NCBI GenBank assembly: GCA_964422785.1
Contig: CAYRCJ010000001.1
Location: 1 to 64,000, forward strand
Source: CAYRCJ01 sp964422785
GTDB taxonomy: Bacteria > Patescibacteriota > Minisyncoccia > UBA11713 > 2-01-FULL-45-33
Direction: 5' to 3'
Length of the DNA: 64,000 nt
Part shown: positions 50,713-59,137 of the stretch, in pieces
How the letters are laid out: each line of letters starts with the position of its first letter
Numbering within the stretch: position 1 is the first letter of the stretch
Notes under the pieces: model-generated
What the model was told of the DNA's origin: nothing
The model's database searches: none
What the model saw: the letters and a program-made list of their open reading frames with translations, nothing else
Made by a program: the position numbers and the translations under genes

Positions 50713-50746
50713 CCCCTCCGATGGCCATCGGAGGGGTTTTTATTTT
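50711..50746 (-). terminator. Terminator of the RlpA-like gene
   Basis: Stem AACCCCTCCGATGG / CCATCGGAGGGGTT, perfect, followed on the - strand by GACTTTTTA. Its core is the recurring palindrome CCGATGGCCATCGG. The -35 box TTGACT of the NUDIX gene begins at the stem end. Confidence 0.8.
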
Positions 50747-51117
50747 TCGAGTATTTCTACCTTCATATCGGCAACACCGGTATTCACAAATCCCAATTTT
50801 TTGGCTGTGCCGTACGACACGTCAAGATCGCGTCCGGCGATAAATGGGCCTCTATCTTTCACGGTAACATTGGCGCTTTTGCCGTTTTTGAAATTTGTTA
50901 TTTTAAGCTTGGTGCCAAATGGCAGGTCTTTATGAGCCGCCACCAAAGAATTCATATCAAACCTTTGACCATTGGCCATAGGCTTTCCATCGAATTGACT
51001 TCCATACCAGCTGGTTCTCCATAATGTATCCTTAAATTTCAAGTTTCTTATTTTTTCCTGGGAAGCCGTTTTGGAAAGCAATAAAATAAAGATTGTCGTC
51101 AGCAGAAACTTTCTCAT
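50740..51117 (-). CDS. RlpA-like double-psi beta-barrel protein
   Basis: 125 residues from the second ATG (51117), which is six bases after GGGAGG; the first ATG (51123) is too close. A signal peptide or anchor (about 1-17) precedes an RlpA-type double-psi barrel: TSWYGSQFDGKPMANGQRFD, LPFGTKLKITNFKNGKSANV, TVKDRGPFIAGRDLDVSYGT. In RlpA the Asp of KDRGP is catalytic for lytic transglycosylase activity on peptidoglycan lacking stem peptides; that Asp is present. It could remodel the cell wall. No SPOR domain. Confidence 0.82.
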   Translation of the reverse strand: MRKFLLTTIFILLLSKTASQEKIRNLKFKDTLWRTSWYGSQFDGKPMANGQRFDMNSLVAAHKDLPFGTKLKITNFKNGKSANVTVKDRGPFIAGRDLDVSYGTAKKLGFVNTGVADMKVEILEK

Positions 51118-51147
51118 GCTCATCCTCCCGGATTCAAATCTCTCGGC

Positions 51148-51176
51148 ATTGTATCAAAAAAATCGACTCTTGTCAA
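51148..51176 (-). promoter_or_regulatory. Promoter of the RlpA-like gene
   Basis: On the - strand: TTGACA (51171-51176), 17 bp, TACAAT (51148-51153), close to consensus, 5 bases after the terminator of the preceding gene. Confidence 0.7.
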
Positions 51177-51179
51177 TAG

Positions 51180-51203
51180 AAAAACCCGGTTACTCCGGGT
51201 TTT
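51180..51203 (-). terminator. Terminator containing the stop codon of its own gene
   Basis: On the - strand: AAAACCCGG agtaa CCGGGTTTTT. The TAA stop of the upstream gene lies in the loop, so a ribosome finishing translation would cover the hairpin. Confidence 0.75.
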
Positions 51204-51729
51204 CGTTATTTTGTTCTGATTCTTCTCTCAAAATGGCTTCTATTCGTATGCCGCTTTTCAAAATCCGATTTTTGGCAATCAAATAATCAATTTGTTCGTC
51301 AACATCAATGTGTTTTTTCTTTCCTTGATATTCAAGAGTCATTCCTATTTCTGCCACACCTGCCACTAACCAAACAATCAGCCAAAGAAATTGTACCGGT
51401 CCAAAAACTATTCCAAGCCCTACTATGGATAAAAATGAAATAAGAATAGGGAGCCACGTTATTGTCAGAAATTTTTGGCAATGTCCGACGCATATTTTAT
51501 GTAATTCGTATTTTTCATCCTCGGAAAGCTTGCTCCATATTTCTTCCGATCCGAAATACTGCATTGAGAATTCCTTCAGTATTAACGGCAATTCTTTTTT
51601 GGCGGCTTCTGTTTTCATCGCTCTTTTTTCTTCCAGGAATTTTTGTCGGATTTTATTTTTTCTCGCCAAAAGCATATCTCTGGCGTTTAGTTCTATTACA
51701 GAGTGCTCTTGAGTTTCCCGCATATTCAC
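51190..51729 (-). CDS. Membrane protein with two central helices
   Basis: 179 residues. A charged helical N-terminal part (15-85) precedes two membrane helices (about 88-109 and 112-130: LTITWLPILISFLSIVGLGI then FLWLIVWLVAGVAEIG), then a helical tail with many Lys and Glu. No recognised family. It may be a small sensor or structural protein of the envelope. The start could also be the second Met at 51723. Confidence 0.6.
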   Translation of the reverse strand: MNMRETQEHSVIELNARDMLLARKNKIRQKFLEEKRAMKTEAAKKELPLILKEFSMQYFGSEEIWSKLSEDEKYELHKICVGHCQKFLTITWLPILISFLSIVGLGIVFGPVQFLWLIVWLVAGVAEIGMTLEYQGKKKHIDVDEQIDYLIAKNRILKSGIRIEAILREESEQNNENPE

Positions 51730-51839
51730 CGCCCGATTTTAATCTAAATCATTGATATCATAATCATAAATTTATGTCAATGCCAATAGTTTTTTATCCA
51801 AGCTTTTTTAAAGCCCCTCTCTTTGATATAGTAAATCTT

Positions 51840-54008
51840 ATGCTATTAAAGAGGCTCGAAATTTCCGGTTTTAAATCTTTCGCCAAAACCATGACGCTGG
51901 ATTTTCCTTCGGCGATTTCGGGCATTGTCGGCCCCAACGGATCCGGAAAATCCAACGTGGCGGACTCAATCCGCTGGGTTTTGGGCGAGCAATCTATGAA
52001 AAATCTCCGGGGCAAGCGCGGAGAGGATTTGATTTTCGCCGGCACTTCGGAAGTTGCCAGAATGGGAAAGGCTTCCGTTACCATGTTTTTCGACAACAAA
52101 AATAAAGTTTTGCCGGTTGAGTTCGATGAAGTGGCCATAGGCAGAAGGGTTTACCGGGACGGCGTGAACGAATATCTGCTCAACGGCTCATCGGCCCGCC
52201 TGAAAGACATCATAGAAATTCTTTCGAAAGTCGGGCTTGGCGCTTCGCAGCACCACATAATCGCCCAGGGAGATGCCGACAGGATACTTTATGCTTCCTC
52301 AACGGAAAGAAAGTCAATGATCAGTGAAGCCTTGGGGCTCAAAATTTTCGAAATTAAAAAAAACGAAGCCGAGCGAAAACTTGAAAGTACTAAAGAAAAT
52401 ATAAAAGAGATAGAATCCTTAAGGCGCGAAATCCAGCCTCATCTGAAATATCTGAAATCACAGGCTGAGAAGGCAAAGAGCGCGTCCGAACTCAAAAATT
52501 CTTTGGACCAGATTTCCGGAGAATATATCCAAAGGGAACTCTTAAGTTTTTCGCACGATAAAGATTTTTTTCAAAAAGATAAATCGCCTCTGGAGCGTAA
52601 AGCCAAAGAACTGGAAGAGACAATAAAAAAAAGCGAATCCGATCTAAAGAAAGAAGAGCCTGCGGATAGCTTTTTGGTTGAGCTTTCCCGGCTAGATGCA
52701 TCCAAGGAACTGATTTCCAAGCGGAGGAGAGAATTGGAACGCGAACTTTGGAAATTGGAGGGCGAACAAAAGCTCCAGACAAAAGGCGCCGGCGATTCGG
52801 TTCCAAGGGGACGGATTAAGGAGATTTTGCTTGATTTGCTTTCTGATCTTGAATCGGCGGCAAAGCTTGGGACGATGGAACTGGTTCGGAATGCAATATT
52901 TGGCACCACTCAAAAGGTCTATAATATTGTCGAGTCTTTCAATGGAAACAAAAATTCAACTTCTCAAAATCAGGGAAAAGAATTGGGAGAGCTCAGGGAA
53001 AATATAAAAAAACTTGAAGCGGAGGAAAACAATCTTTCCAAATCAAAAAAGGATATCGAGGTTTCATATCAGGAGAGAGCGCGTGAGACGCATAAAGAAA
53101 ATATTCTCTACAGGGAGCGTTCCGATGAACTTGCTTCTTTGAGGGACAAAATCAGATCTTTTGCTTTTGAGGAAGAAAAATTGGAAATGAGGAGAAAAGA
53201 GTTTGAATTGGATTTCGGGGATTTAATAACAGGAGAAAAACCGCAGGGCGAGTTATTCGCGCCGGGGGAAAGAGACCAGATGCGAAAAAAAATCGAGCGG
53301 ATGCGTATTCGCCTGGAGGAAGCCGGCGGAGTGGACGAAGGAGTTTTAAAAGAATACGAAGCCACAGAGCATCGTGACGTTTTTTTGGCAAAAGAACTGG
53401 AGGATTTGAAGAAAGCGGCCGGCTCCCTGGGAGAAGCGTTTTTGGAATTGGGTGAAAAAATAGAAAAAGATTTTGAATCCGGTATTTCCAAAATCAATAA
53501 GCTTTTCGGAGAATTTTTTCATGAGATTTTCGGCGGCGGGAAGGCGGAATTAAGAATATTGGTTCCCAAAAAAGCGCCGGCCGGAAATATAAATGATATT
53601 CAGGAGGGAGAAGAAGATTTTGTCGGGGAAGAGGAGGCGGAATCCGGCCTGGATATTTTTGTTGATATTCCCAGAAAAAGAATAAAATCCCTGTCGATGC
53701 TTTCCGGAGGGGAGCGGGCGCTGGTGTCGATTGCTTTGCTTTTTGCGGTTTCCACAATAAACCCGCCGCCATTTCTGGTGCTCGATGAAACCGACGCGGC
53801 GTTGGATGAAGCCAATTCCCACAGATACGGGGCGATGTTGAAAGAGCTCGGTAAAAAAACACAGCTGATTGTCATTACTCACAACAGAGAAACAATGCAG
53901 GCGGCGGATTTGCTTTACGGCGTCACAATGGGCAAGAATGGGGTTTCCGAACTTTTATCAATTAAATTTGAGGAGGCGGAGGACGTGCTGGCTAAGAAAA
54001 AAGTCTGA
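51840..54008 (+). CDS. smc: Short SMC-type chromosome partition ATPase without a canonical hinge
   Basis: 722 residues from the ATG at 51840 (MLLKRLEISGFKSFA, the family start; TATAGT at 51827 makes it leaderless). The N-terminal head has Walker A GPNGSGKSN (31-39) and the SMC-type RWVLGEQSMKNLRG. The C-terminal head has signature LSGGERALVSIALLFA (from 621), Walker B FLVLDETDAAL (from 645) and ITHNRETM. Between them are only about 430 residues with two coiled coils of roughly 110-150 residues around a small helical segment (GRIKEILLDLLSDLESAAKL, NAIFGTTQKVYNIVESF). Normal bacterial SMC is about 1150 residues with a 150-residue hinge; none is recognisable here. The head is SMC-like, not RecN or Rad50 (no CxxC hook). 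Confidence 0.88.
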   Translation: MLLKRLEISGFKSFAKTMTLDFPSAISGIVGPNGSGKSNVADSIRWVLGEQSMKNLRGKRGEDLIFAGTSEVARMGKASVTMFFDNKNKVLPVEFDEVAIGRRVYRDGVNEYLLNGSSARLKDIIEILSKVGLGASQHHIIAQGDADRILYASSTERKSMISEALGLKIFEIKKNEAERKLESTKENIKEIESLRREIQPHLKYLKSQAEKAKSASELKNSLDQISGEYIQRELLSFSHDKDFFQKDKSPLERKAKELEETIKKSESDLKKEEPADSFLVELSRLDASKELISKRRRELERELWKLEGEQKLQTKGAGDSVPRGRIKEILLDLLSDLESAAKLGTMELVRNAIFGTTQKVYNIVESFNGNKNSTSQNQGKELGELRENIKKLEAEENNLSKSKKDIEVSYQERARETHKENILYRERSDELASLRDKIRSFAFEEEKLEMRRKEFELDFGDLITGEKPQGELFAPGERDQMRKKIERMRIRLEEAGGVDEGVLKEYEATEHRDVFLAKELEDLKKAAGSLGEAFLELGEKIEKDFESGISKINKLFGEFFHEIFGGGKAELRILVPKKAPAGNINDIQEGEEDFVGEEEAESGLDIFVDIPRKRIKSLSMLSGGERALVSIALLFAVSTINPPPFLVLDETDAALDEANSHRYGAMLKELGKKTQLIVITHNRETMQAADLLYGVTMGKNGVSELLSIKFEEAEDVLAKKKV

Positions 54009-54032
54009 TCAGATTTTTTAAAAAATAAAATC

Positions 54033-54605
54033 ATGAATTCGCTTTTGATACAGCATGCTTTAGCCCTAGGTTATTTTGGTTATCTTTTTATTTTTGTGGG
54101 ACTTTTAATCGAAGGGCACGCTTTTGTTTTCTTGGCGTATTTTCTGACCGGCCAGGGAGTTTTTAATTTTTGGCTTATCTCTCTGATCGTAATTCTAGGG
54201 GTTTTTACCGAAGATTTGTTTTGGTTTTGGCTGGGTGTTCAGTTAAAAAAAAGAAGCACCAAGTTCAATGAGTGGGCCGAGAAGCTGGCCAAGCCCTTTG
54301 ATACCCATTTGATAAATCGGCCGGTACGCACGATTTTTATTTCCAAATTCACTTACGGGATAAACCGGGCGATTTTGATGCGCGCCGGAAGCCTGGGAAT
54401 AGATTTTAAAAAATTATTAAAAGGCAATTTTTCCGCCTCCGCCATTATGGTTTCAATATTGGGAAGTTTGGGTTATTTTTCAAAGGCCTCTTTTGAACTC
54501 GCCAAACATTATCTCAAATTGGGAGAGTTTACTATACTTTTATTCATAGGTATTCTTTTCTTGGCCGATCATTTCGTTTCCAAATATTTCAAAAAGACTT
54601 TATAA
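54033..54605 (+). CDS. DedA/VTT-like membrane protein
   Basis: 190 residues with hydrophobic segments near 9-30, 30-60, 125-147 and 163-182. The middle has the DedA-type pattern (FWFWLGVQLKKRS, then a polar region and ISKFTYGINRAILMRAGSLG, equivalent to the F.PG.R...G motif). DedA proteins are linked to lipid-carrier flipping and membrane homeostasis. The match is moderate because several consensus residues differ. It lies 24 bases after smc. Confidence 0.65.
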   Translation: MNSLLIQHALALGYFGYLFIFVGLLIEGHAFVFLAYFLTGQGVFNFWLISLIVILGVFTEDLFWFWLGVQLKKRSTKFNEWAEKLAKPFDTHLINRPVRTIFISKFTYGINRAILMRAGSLGIDFKKLLKGNFSASAIMVSILGSLGYFSKASFELAKHYLKLGEFTILLFIGILFLADHFVSKYFKKTL

Positions 54606-54617
54606 GATTTGGGCATC

Positions 54618-54646
54618 TTGTCTTTAGTTATAAACTAAGATAATAT
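54618..54646 (+). promoter_or_regulatory. mnmA promoter
   Basis: TTGTCT (54618-54623), 17-bp spacer containing the inverted repeat TTAGTT ata AACTAA, TAATAT (54641-54646). The ATG at 54656 leaves only a few bases of leader. Confidence 0.5.
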
Positions 54647-54655
54647 ATTTTCAAT

Positions 54656-55748
54656 ATGTCAAGTGAAAATACGAATAAAAAAGTTTTTGCGGCGATGTCG
54701 GGAGGAGTGGATTCTTCTGTGGCCGCGGCGCTGTTGAAGGAACAGGGATATAATGTAACTGGGGCGCATATGATCTGTTGGGAGGGCTGCGAAAACAACG
54801 AAGACAAGCAGGACGCGATGAGGGTGTGCGCCAAACTTGGCGTACCTTTTTTGGTTTTTGATTTTAGAGATGAATACAAAAAAGCCGTTTTTGAATATAT
54901 GGTCCGAGAATACGAGGCCGGACGGACTCCAAATCCGGACGTTATGTGCAACAAGGAAATTAAGTTTGGAATATTTTTGAAGAAAGCGCTGGAACAAGGC
55001 GCGGATTTTATCGCNNNNNNNNNNNNNNNNNNNNNNNNNNNNNNNNNNNNNNNNNNNNNNNNNNNNNNNNNNNNNNNNNNNNNNNNNNNNNNNNNNNNNN
55101 NNNNNNNNNNNNNNTGCCAAAGATTTAAACAAAGATCAAAGCTATTTCTTATGGACTTTAACTCAAGATCAGCTTAGGTACTGCCTTTTTCCGATCGGAG
55201 ATTATTTAAAAAGCGAGGTGAGAGAGCTCGCGCGCAGATTTGATCTGCCGACAGCCGAAAAAAAAGATTCTCAGGGTCTCTGCTTCGTGGGCAAGGTGGA
55301 TTTTGGAGAATTTTTGAGAAATAATTTGCCGGCGAAGCCCGGCATTGTGCTGACGGCCACAGGAGAAAAATTGGGAGAGCACGACGGGGCGCATTTTTAT
55401 ACAATCGGCCAGCGTCACGGCCTCGGCATCGGCGGCACGAAAGAGCGGATGTATATTGCCCAAAAAGATGTTTCCAAAAATACTATTCTTGTCGCGAAAA
55501 ATAAAAACGAAGAAATTCTTTTTCGGAAAGAAATTGCCGCCGAAAATTTAAATTGGATCGCGAAAGAAAAATTAATTTTTCCTGTTCGACTTCGCGCCAG
55601 AATCAGGTATCGGCAGCCGCTGGAGGATTGTGAATTATACGAAAGCGGCAAAGTTGTTTTTCAACGCCCTCAACGCGCAGTGGCTCAGGGGCAATCCATT
55701 GTCTTCTATAAAGACGAGGAAATGCTGGGAGGGGGGATTATCGCCTAA
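54656..55748 (+). CDS. mnmA: tRNA-specific 2-thiouridylase, interrupted by an assembly gap
   Basis: The N-terminal part reads FAAMSGGVDSSVAAALL (PP-loop, ATP binding), GRTPNPDVMCNKEIKF with the first catalytic Cys98, up to GADFIA. After the 100-N gap the frame resumes AKDLNKDQSYFLWTL. The second catalytic Cys is in SQGLCFVGKVDFGEFL, followed by YTIGQRHGLGIGG and a C-terminal beta domain ending RAVAQGQSIVFYKDEEMLGG. MnmA thiolates U34 of Lys, Glu and Gln tRNAs. The missing piece should hold TGHYAR and a short loop. The frames on both sides require a gap length divisible by 3, so the true gap is not 100. Confidence 0.94.
55015..55114. other. Assembly gap (100 N) inside mnmA
   Basis: Exactly 100 Ns. 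An intact mnmA needs a multiple of three here. Roughly 20-35 residues are missing by family comparison. Confidence 0.95.
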
Positions 55749-55752
55749 TTAG

Positions 55753-55781
55753 TTGACTTTTCGATGTTCATAATGTAAAGT
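55753..55781 (+). promoter_or_regulatory. Promoter of the sigma factor gene
   Basis: TTGACT (55753-55758), 17-bp spacer, TAAAGT (55776-55781). A leader of about 18 bases with TTGGAGG precedes the ATG at 55806. Confidence 0.6.
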
Positions 55782-55805
55782 GTGCCTAGAAACTTGGAGG
55801 CGGCA

Positions 55806-57305
55806 ATGCATTCCAAACCTGATGAGATTCTCGATGATGTTCCGGAAGAGGGACAAGATTTTGAAGAAAACGAAAGTCAGGAATATCCAGAACCTTTAAA
55901 AAATAAAGTATCGCCCGGCAGAGATATTATCAACACATACTTGAAAGAGATGGGCAGGGTACCGATGTTTTCCCGGAAAGGACAGGAAGAAAAAATAGCC
56001 GGCCGGAAACTTATATCTTCGCGGCTAAAGTTACTAAACGCTTTATTGAAGTTTAAGCCGTCGATTAACAAAGGATTCTTAGAGGCAAAAGAAATTTCTA
56101 AAAACGAGAATTTCGAAACCTACCACAAAAACCGAGACCGCAGGCAAACACGCCTTTTGAAAATCGGGGCAATATGGAAGTTTTTGGAGCAATTTAAAAA
56201 CGAATATGCGCGCTGGCCCACAGTCGGAGAAGTAAAAGAATATTTCAAAGAAGTTTCGGATGCGCAAATAAAAATATTATCCAATCTTTGGCTCGAAGGG
56301 CTGAAAGAAGAAGCCCAATTGCGGCTGTATCTATCGGAAAAACCAAACCTCAATAAAAAAAATAGTTTGGAATTGTTGAGAAAAAAATTCAAAGATTTAA
56401 ACTGTCAGATTTTTTCGAGAATCGTCTCGGAGTTGTCCCAAGAAAAGGTCTGGAGGTATTGGCAGGCGAGAATTTTTGAAGAAATTCAAATAGTTCCCGC
56501 GCTTCCCGCGTCTTTAAGAAAGCCGTTATTCGAGCTTATGGAAATAGAAAAAGAATTTGTCCAGGCGAATTTGCGGCTTGTGGTCCCGATTGCCCAAAAA
56601 TACTTTCGTATATGCTACGGATCCAAGCTTGAATTTGGAGATCTGATTCAGACGGGAAACCTGGGTTTATATGAGGCGGCGCGGAGGTTTGATCCCCAGA
56701 AAGGCTTTAAATTTTCCACATTCGCGACCTGGTGGGTCCGCAATCTCATACAATTCGAGCTGGACGTCAATTCCAATACCATCAGGCTTCCCAGCGGCGT
56801 AATCGAAAGATACAAAAAAATTCAGAAATTGTCCGCGAAAATGGCGCATGAGCTGGGGAGGGAACCTACGGCGGAAGAAATTGTCGCAAGGTTTCAAGAT
56901 CCCGGATTTGTACTAACGGTAGAAAATTTAAGAAATATTTTTGATGCCGCCAAAGGGGTCGACTCTTTAGATAGAAAGATCTCGAGCAAAGACGACGAGG
57001 CCGATTTGCTTCTGGGAGATTCTATTGAAGACAGAAAGTTAAGATCTCCAGAAGAGCAGATGCTGGAAATAAGTTTGGAAGATTTTATGGATTCTCTTTT
57101 CAGCCAAATTTTCAGTCCGCAAAAAATAGAAATAATAAATTTAAGATTCGGAAGAAAAGGAAATAAAATACATACGCTGGAAGAAATCGGAGTGCGTTTT
57201 AATCTAAGCAGAGAAAGAATCCGCCAAATTGAAGAAGAGGTCTTAGAGAGGCTGCGGCATCCCAGCCGGAAAGAAATTTTGAGAAAATTCCTGGAAGCAA
57301 TGTGA
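55806..57305 (+). CDS. RNA polymerase sigma-70 family factor
   Basis: 499 residues from the ATG at 55806 (Shine-Dalgarno TTGGAGG). Region 1.2 is near 39-72 (DIINTYLKEMGRVPMFSRKG), followed by a long non-conserved helical insert (about 75-235). Region 2 (about 250-335) contains NLRLVVPIAQKYF, DLIQTGNLGLYEAARRFDP and KFSTFATWWVRNLIQF. Region 4.2 has TLEEIGVRFNLSRERIRQIE. There is no region 1.1. The -35 reading helix RERIRQIE is fully conserved, but in region 2.4 the residues matching E. coli Tyr430, Gln437, Thr440 and Arg441 are Phe, Asn313, Gln316 and Phe317. It may be the primary sigma with adapted -10 reading, or an alternative factor. Confidence 0.9.
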   Translation: MHSKPDEILDDVPEEGQDFEENESQEYPEPLKNKVSPGRDIINTYLKEMGRVPMFSRKGQEEKIAGRKLISSRLKLLNALLKFKPSINKGFLEAKEISKNENFETYHKNRDRRQTRLLKIGAIWKFLEQFKNEYARWPTVGEVKEYFKEVSDAQIKILSNLWLEGLKEEAQLRLYLSEKPNLNKKNSLELLRKKFKDLNCQIFSRIVSELSQEKVWRYWQARIFEEIQIVPALPASLRKPLFELMEIEKEFVQANLRLVVPIAQKYFRICYGSKLEFGDLIQTGNLGLYEAARRFDPQKGFKFSTFATWWVRNLIQFELDVNSNTIRLPSGVIERYKKIQKLSAKMAHELGREPTAEEIVARFQDPGFVLTVENLRNIFDAAKGVDSLDRKISSKDDEADLLLGDSIEDRKLRSPEEQMLEISLEDFMDSLFSQIFSPQKIEIINLRFGRKGNKIHTLEEIGVRFNLSRERIRQIEEEVLERLRHPSRKEILRKFLEAM

Positions 57306-57318
57306 GGGCCCCGCCCTC

Positions 57319-57350
57319 GCCCCGCGTATTTTACGCGGGGCTTTATTTTT
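57319..57350 (+). terminator. Intrinsic terminator
   Basis: Stem GCCCCGCGTA ttt TACGCGGGGC followed by TTTATTTTT, between the sigma factor gene and alaS. It overlaps an extended upstream frame of alaS and so supports the later start. Confidence 0.85.
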
Positions 57351-57364
57351 GCTTAAATAAACTA

Positions 57365-59083
57365 ATGACCTCAAAAGAAATCAGAAAGAAATTTTTGGAC
57401 TTTTTTCAAACTCGTGGACACAGCGTTGTACAATCAAGCTCGCTTTTGCCGGACGACCCGTCTGTACTTTTGACCACCGCCGGGATGCAGCAGTTTAAGC
57501 CGTACTATACTGGCCAGGCGGACCCGGTTAAGGATTTTGGGTCACAAAATACCGTCTCTGTTCAAAAGTGTTTTCGTACCTCGGACATAGATGAAGTGGG
57601 AGACGAATCACACAACACTTTTTTTGAGATGTTGGGGAATTTTTCTTTCGGCGGATATTTTAAAAAAGAGGCTATTCAATATGCTCATGAATTTATCACC
57701 AAAGAAATGAAGCTTGATATAGATTACGTCACGGTTTTCAGCGGAGATGATGATGTAGCTGAAGACAAAGAATCGGAGAAGATTTGGAAAAATTTGGGAA
57801 TATCAGAAGTTAAAAAATTGGGGAGGGGAGAAAACTTTTGGGGCCCGACCGGCAGCGAAGGTCCTTGCGGGCCGACTTCAGAAATTTATATCAAAGGCGT
57901 AGTTTCGGAAATCTGGAATTTGGTTTTCAACGAATATTATTCAAAAGACGGAAAATTGACTGCGTTGAAAACCAAGGGCGTTGATACCGGCATGGGATTG
58001 GAGAGATTGACAATGGCGGTTCAGGGAAAGAAAAATATTTTCGAGACTGACTTGTTTGCCGCGCTTTTGGAATTGCTCCCACAAGAGCTATCGGCAAAAA
58101 ATAAAAGAATAATAGTCGATCATCTCCGCGGGAGCGCGTTTTTAATTGCCGACGGAGTGCGCCCCGCGAACAAAGAAGCTGGATATATTTTGCGAAGATT
58201 GCTTCGCAGAGTTTTTGTTTATGAATACCGGGAAAAATTGCCTGACCATCTGTTGAACGCTATTTTGCATGATATTGTCCACGAATACGGCGAATTTTAT
58301 CCCGGTCTTTTGGCGGCCGGAGACGTTATCCGGGAAGAAGTTAAAAAAGAAAAAGAGAAATTTATGAAAACTTTGTCTTCCGGAATCAATGCTTTGGAAA
58401 AAATAGAAATTATCGATTCCGCGTCGGCTTTTAAACTTTTTGAAACATACGGCATTCCCTACGAAATTATAAAAGAATTCGGAAGGGAGCGCGCGGTCTC
58501 GCTGGACAGAGATAATTTTGAATTGGAATTTAAGAAGCACCAGGAAATTTCGCGCTCAGGCGCTGAAAAAAAATTCGGAGGCCACGGCCTTATATTGGAT
58601 ACCGGGGAACTGAAGGCTTCGAATGAAGAAGAGTTAAAAAAGGTAACCAGGCTGCATACGGCGACCCATCTTTTGCAGGCCGCGCTCAGAAAGGTGTTGG
58701 GCGATACAGTTTCTCAGAAAGGATCGGATATAACGGCGGAGCGCACCCGTTTTGATTTTGCGTTTCCGCGCAAGCTTACGGATGAAGAAATTAAGGAAAT
58801 TGAGGACATCGTAAATAACGCGATCGCGCATAAATATTCTGTCAGTTTTGAGGAAATGCCTTTGGAGGAAGCAAAAAAAACAGGAGCTTTGTTTTTCTTT
58901 AAAGAAAAATATCCTCCGACGGTTAAAGTTTATTACGTCGGGCATTCTTTGGACACGGCATTTTCCAAAGAATTTTGCGGAGGCCCGCACGTCAAAAATA
59001 CTTCCGAAATCGGCCATTTTAAAATTTTAAAACAAGAATCTACCGGTTCCGATACCCGCCGGATCAGGGCCACCGTGCTTTAG
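57365..59083 (+). CDS. alaS: Alanyl-tRNA synthetase, short form
   Basis: 572 residues from the ATG at 57365 (MTSKEIRKKFLDFFQTRGHS, the family start). The catalytic domain has LLTTAGMQQFKPYYTG, FRTSDIDEVGD-type SVQKCFRTSDID, FFEMLGNFSFGGYFKKEAI, and GVDTGMGLERLT. The editing domain is present with HTATH (HxxxH) and CGGPH (CxxxH). The C-terminal oligomerisation/C-Ala region of the usual 870-residue enzyme is absent. Such shortened AlaRS proteins are known in reduced genomes. The upstream frame to 57302 covers a terminator and is not used. Confidence 0.94.
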   Translation: MTSKEIRKKFLDFFQTRGHSVVQSSSLLPDDPSVLLTTAGMQQFKPYYTGQADPVKDFGSQNTVSVQKCFRTSDIDEVGDESHNTFFEMLGNFSFGGYFKKEAIQYAHEFITKEMKLDIDYVTVFSGDDDVAEDKESEKIWKNLGISEVKKLGRGENFWGPTGSEGPCGPTSEIYIKGVVSEIWNLVFNEYYSKDGKLTALKTKGVDTGMGLERLTMAVQGKKNIFETDLFAALLELLPQELSAKNKRIIVDHLRGSAFLIADGVRPANKEAGYILRRLLRRVFVYEYREKLPDHLLNAILHDIVHEYGEFYPGLLAAGDVIREEVKKEKEKFMKTLSSGINALEKIEIIDSASAFKLFETYGIPYEIIKEFGRERAVSLDRDNFELEFKKHQEISRSGAEKKFGGHGLILDTGELKASNEEELKKVTRLHTATHLLQAALRKVLGDTVSQKGSDITAERTRFDFAFPRKLTDEEIKEIEDIVNNAIAHKYSVSFEEMPLEEAKKTGALFFFKEKYPPTVKVYYVGHSLDTAFSKEFCGGPHVKNTSEIGHFKILKQESTGSDTRRIRATVL

Positions 59084-59106
59084 AATGAGGCGTCATGCGT
59101 AATAAA

Positions 59107-59137
59107 AAATCCCCTTTTGCCGGGGGATTATTTTTTA
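59107..59137. terminator. Terminator between convergent genes
   Basis: Stem AATCCCC ttttgc CGGGGGATTA followed by TTTTTT and preceded by AAAAAA. It serves alaS and the convergent HD-like gene, whose stop codon lies in the T-run. Confidence 0.75.

Noticed and set aside
50091..50843. A 250-codon open frame on the + strand
   Set aside because: It is antisense to the NUDIX gene and crosses that gene's promoter and a terminator; a shadow frame.
57302..57364. N-terminal extension of alaS
   Set aside because: It would translate the terminator between the sigma factor gene and alaS; the ATG at 57365 gives the conserved AlaRS start.
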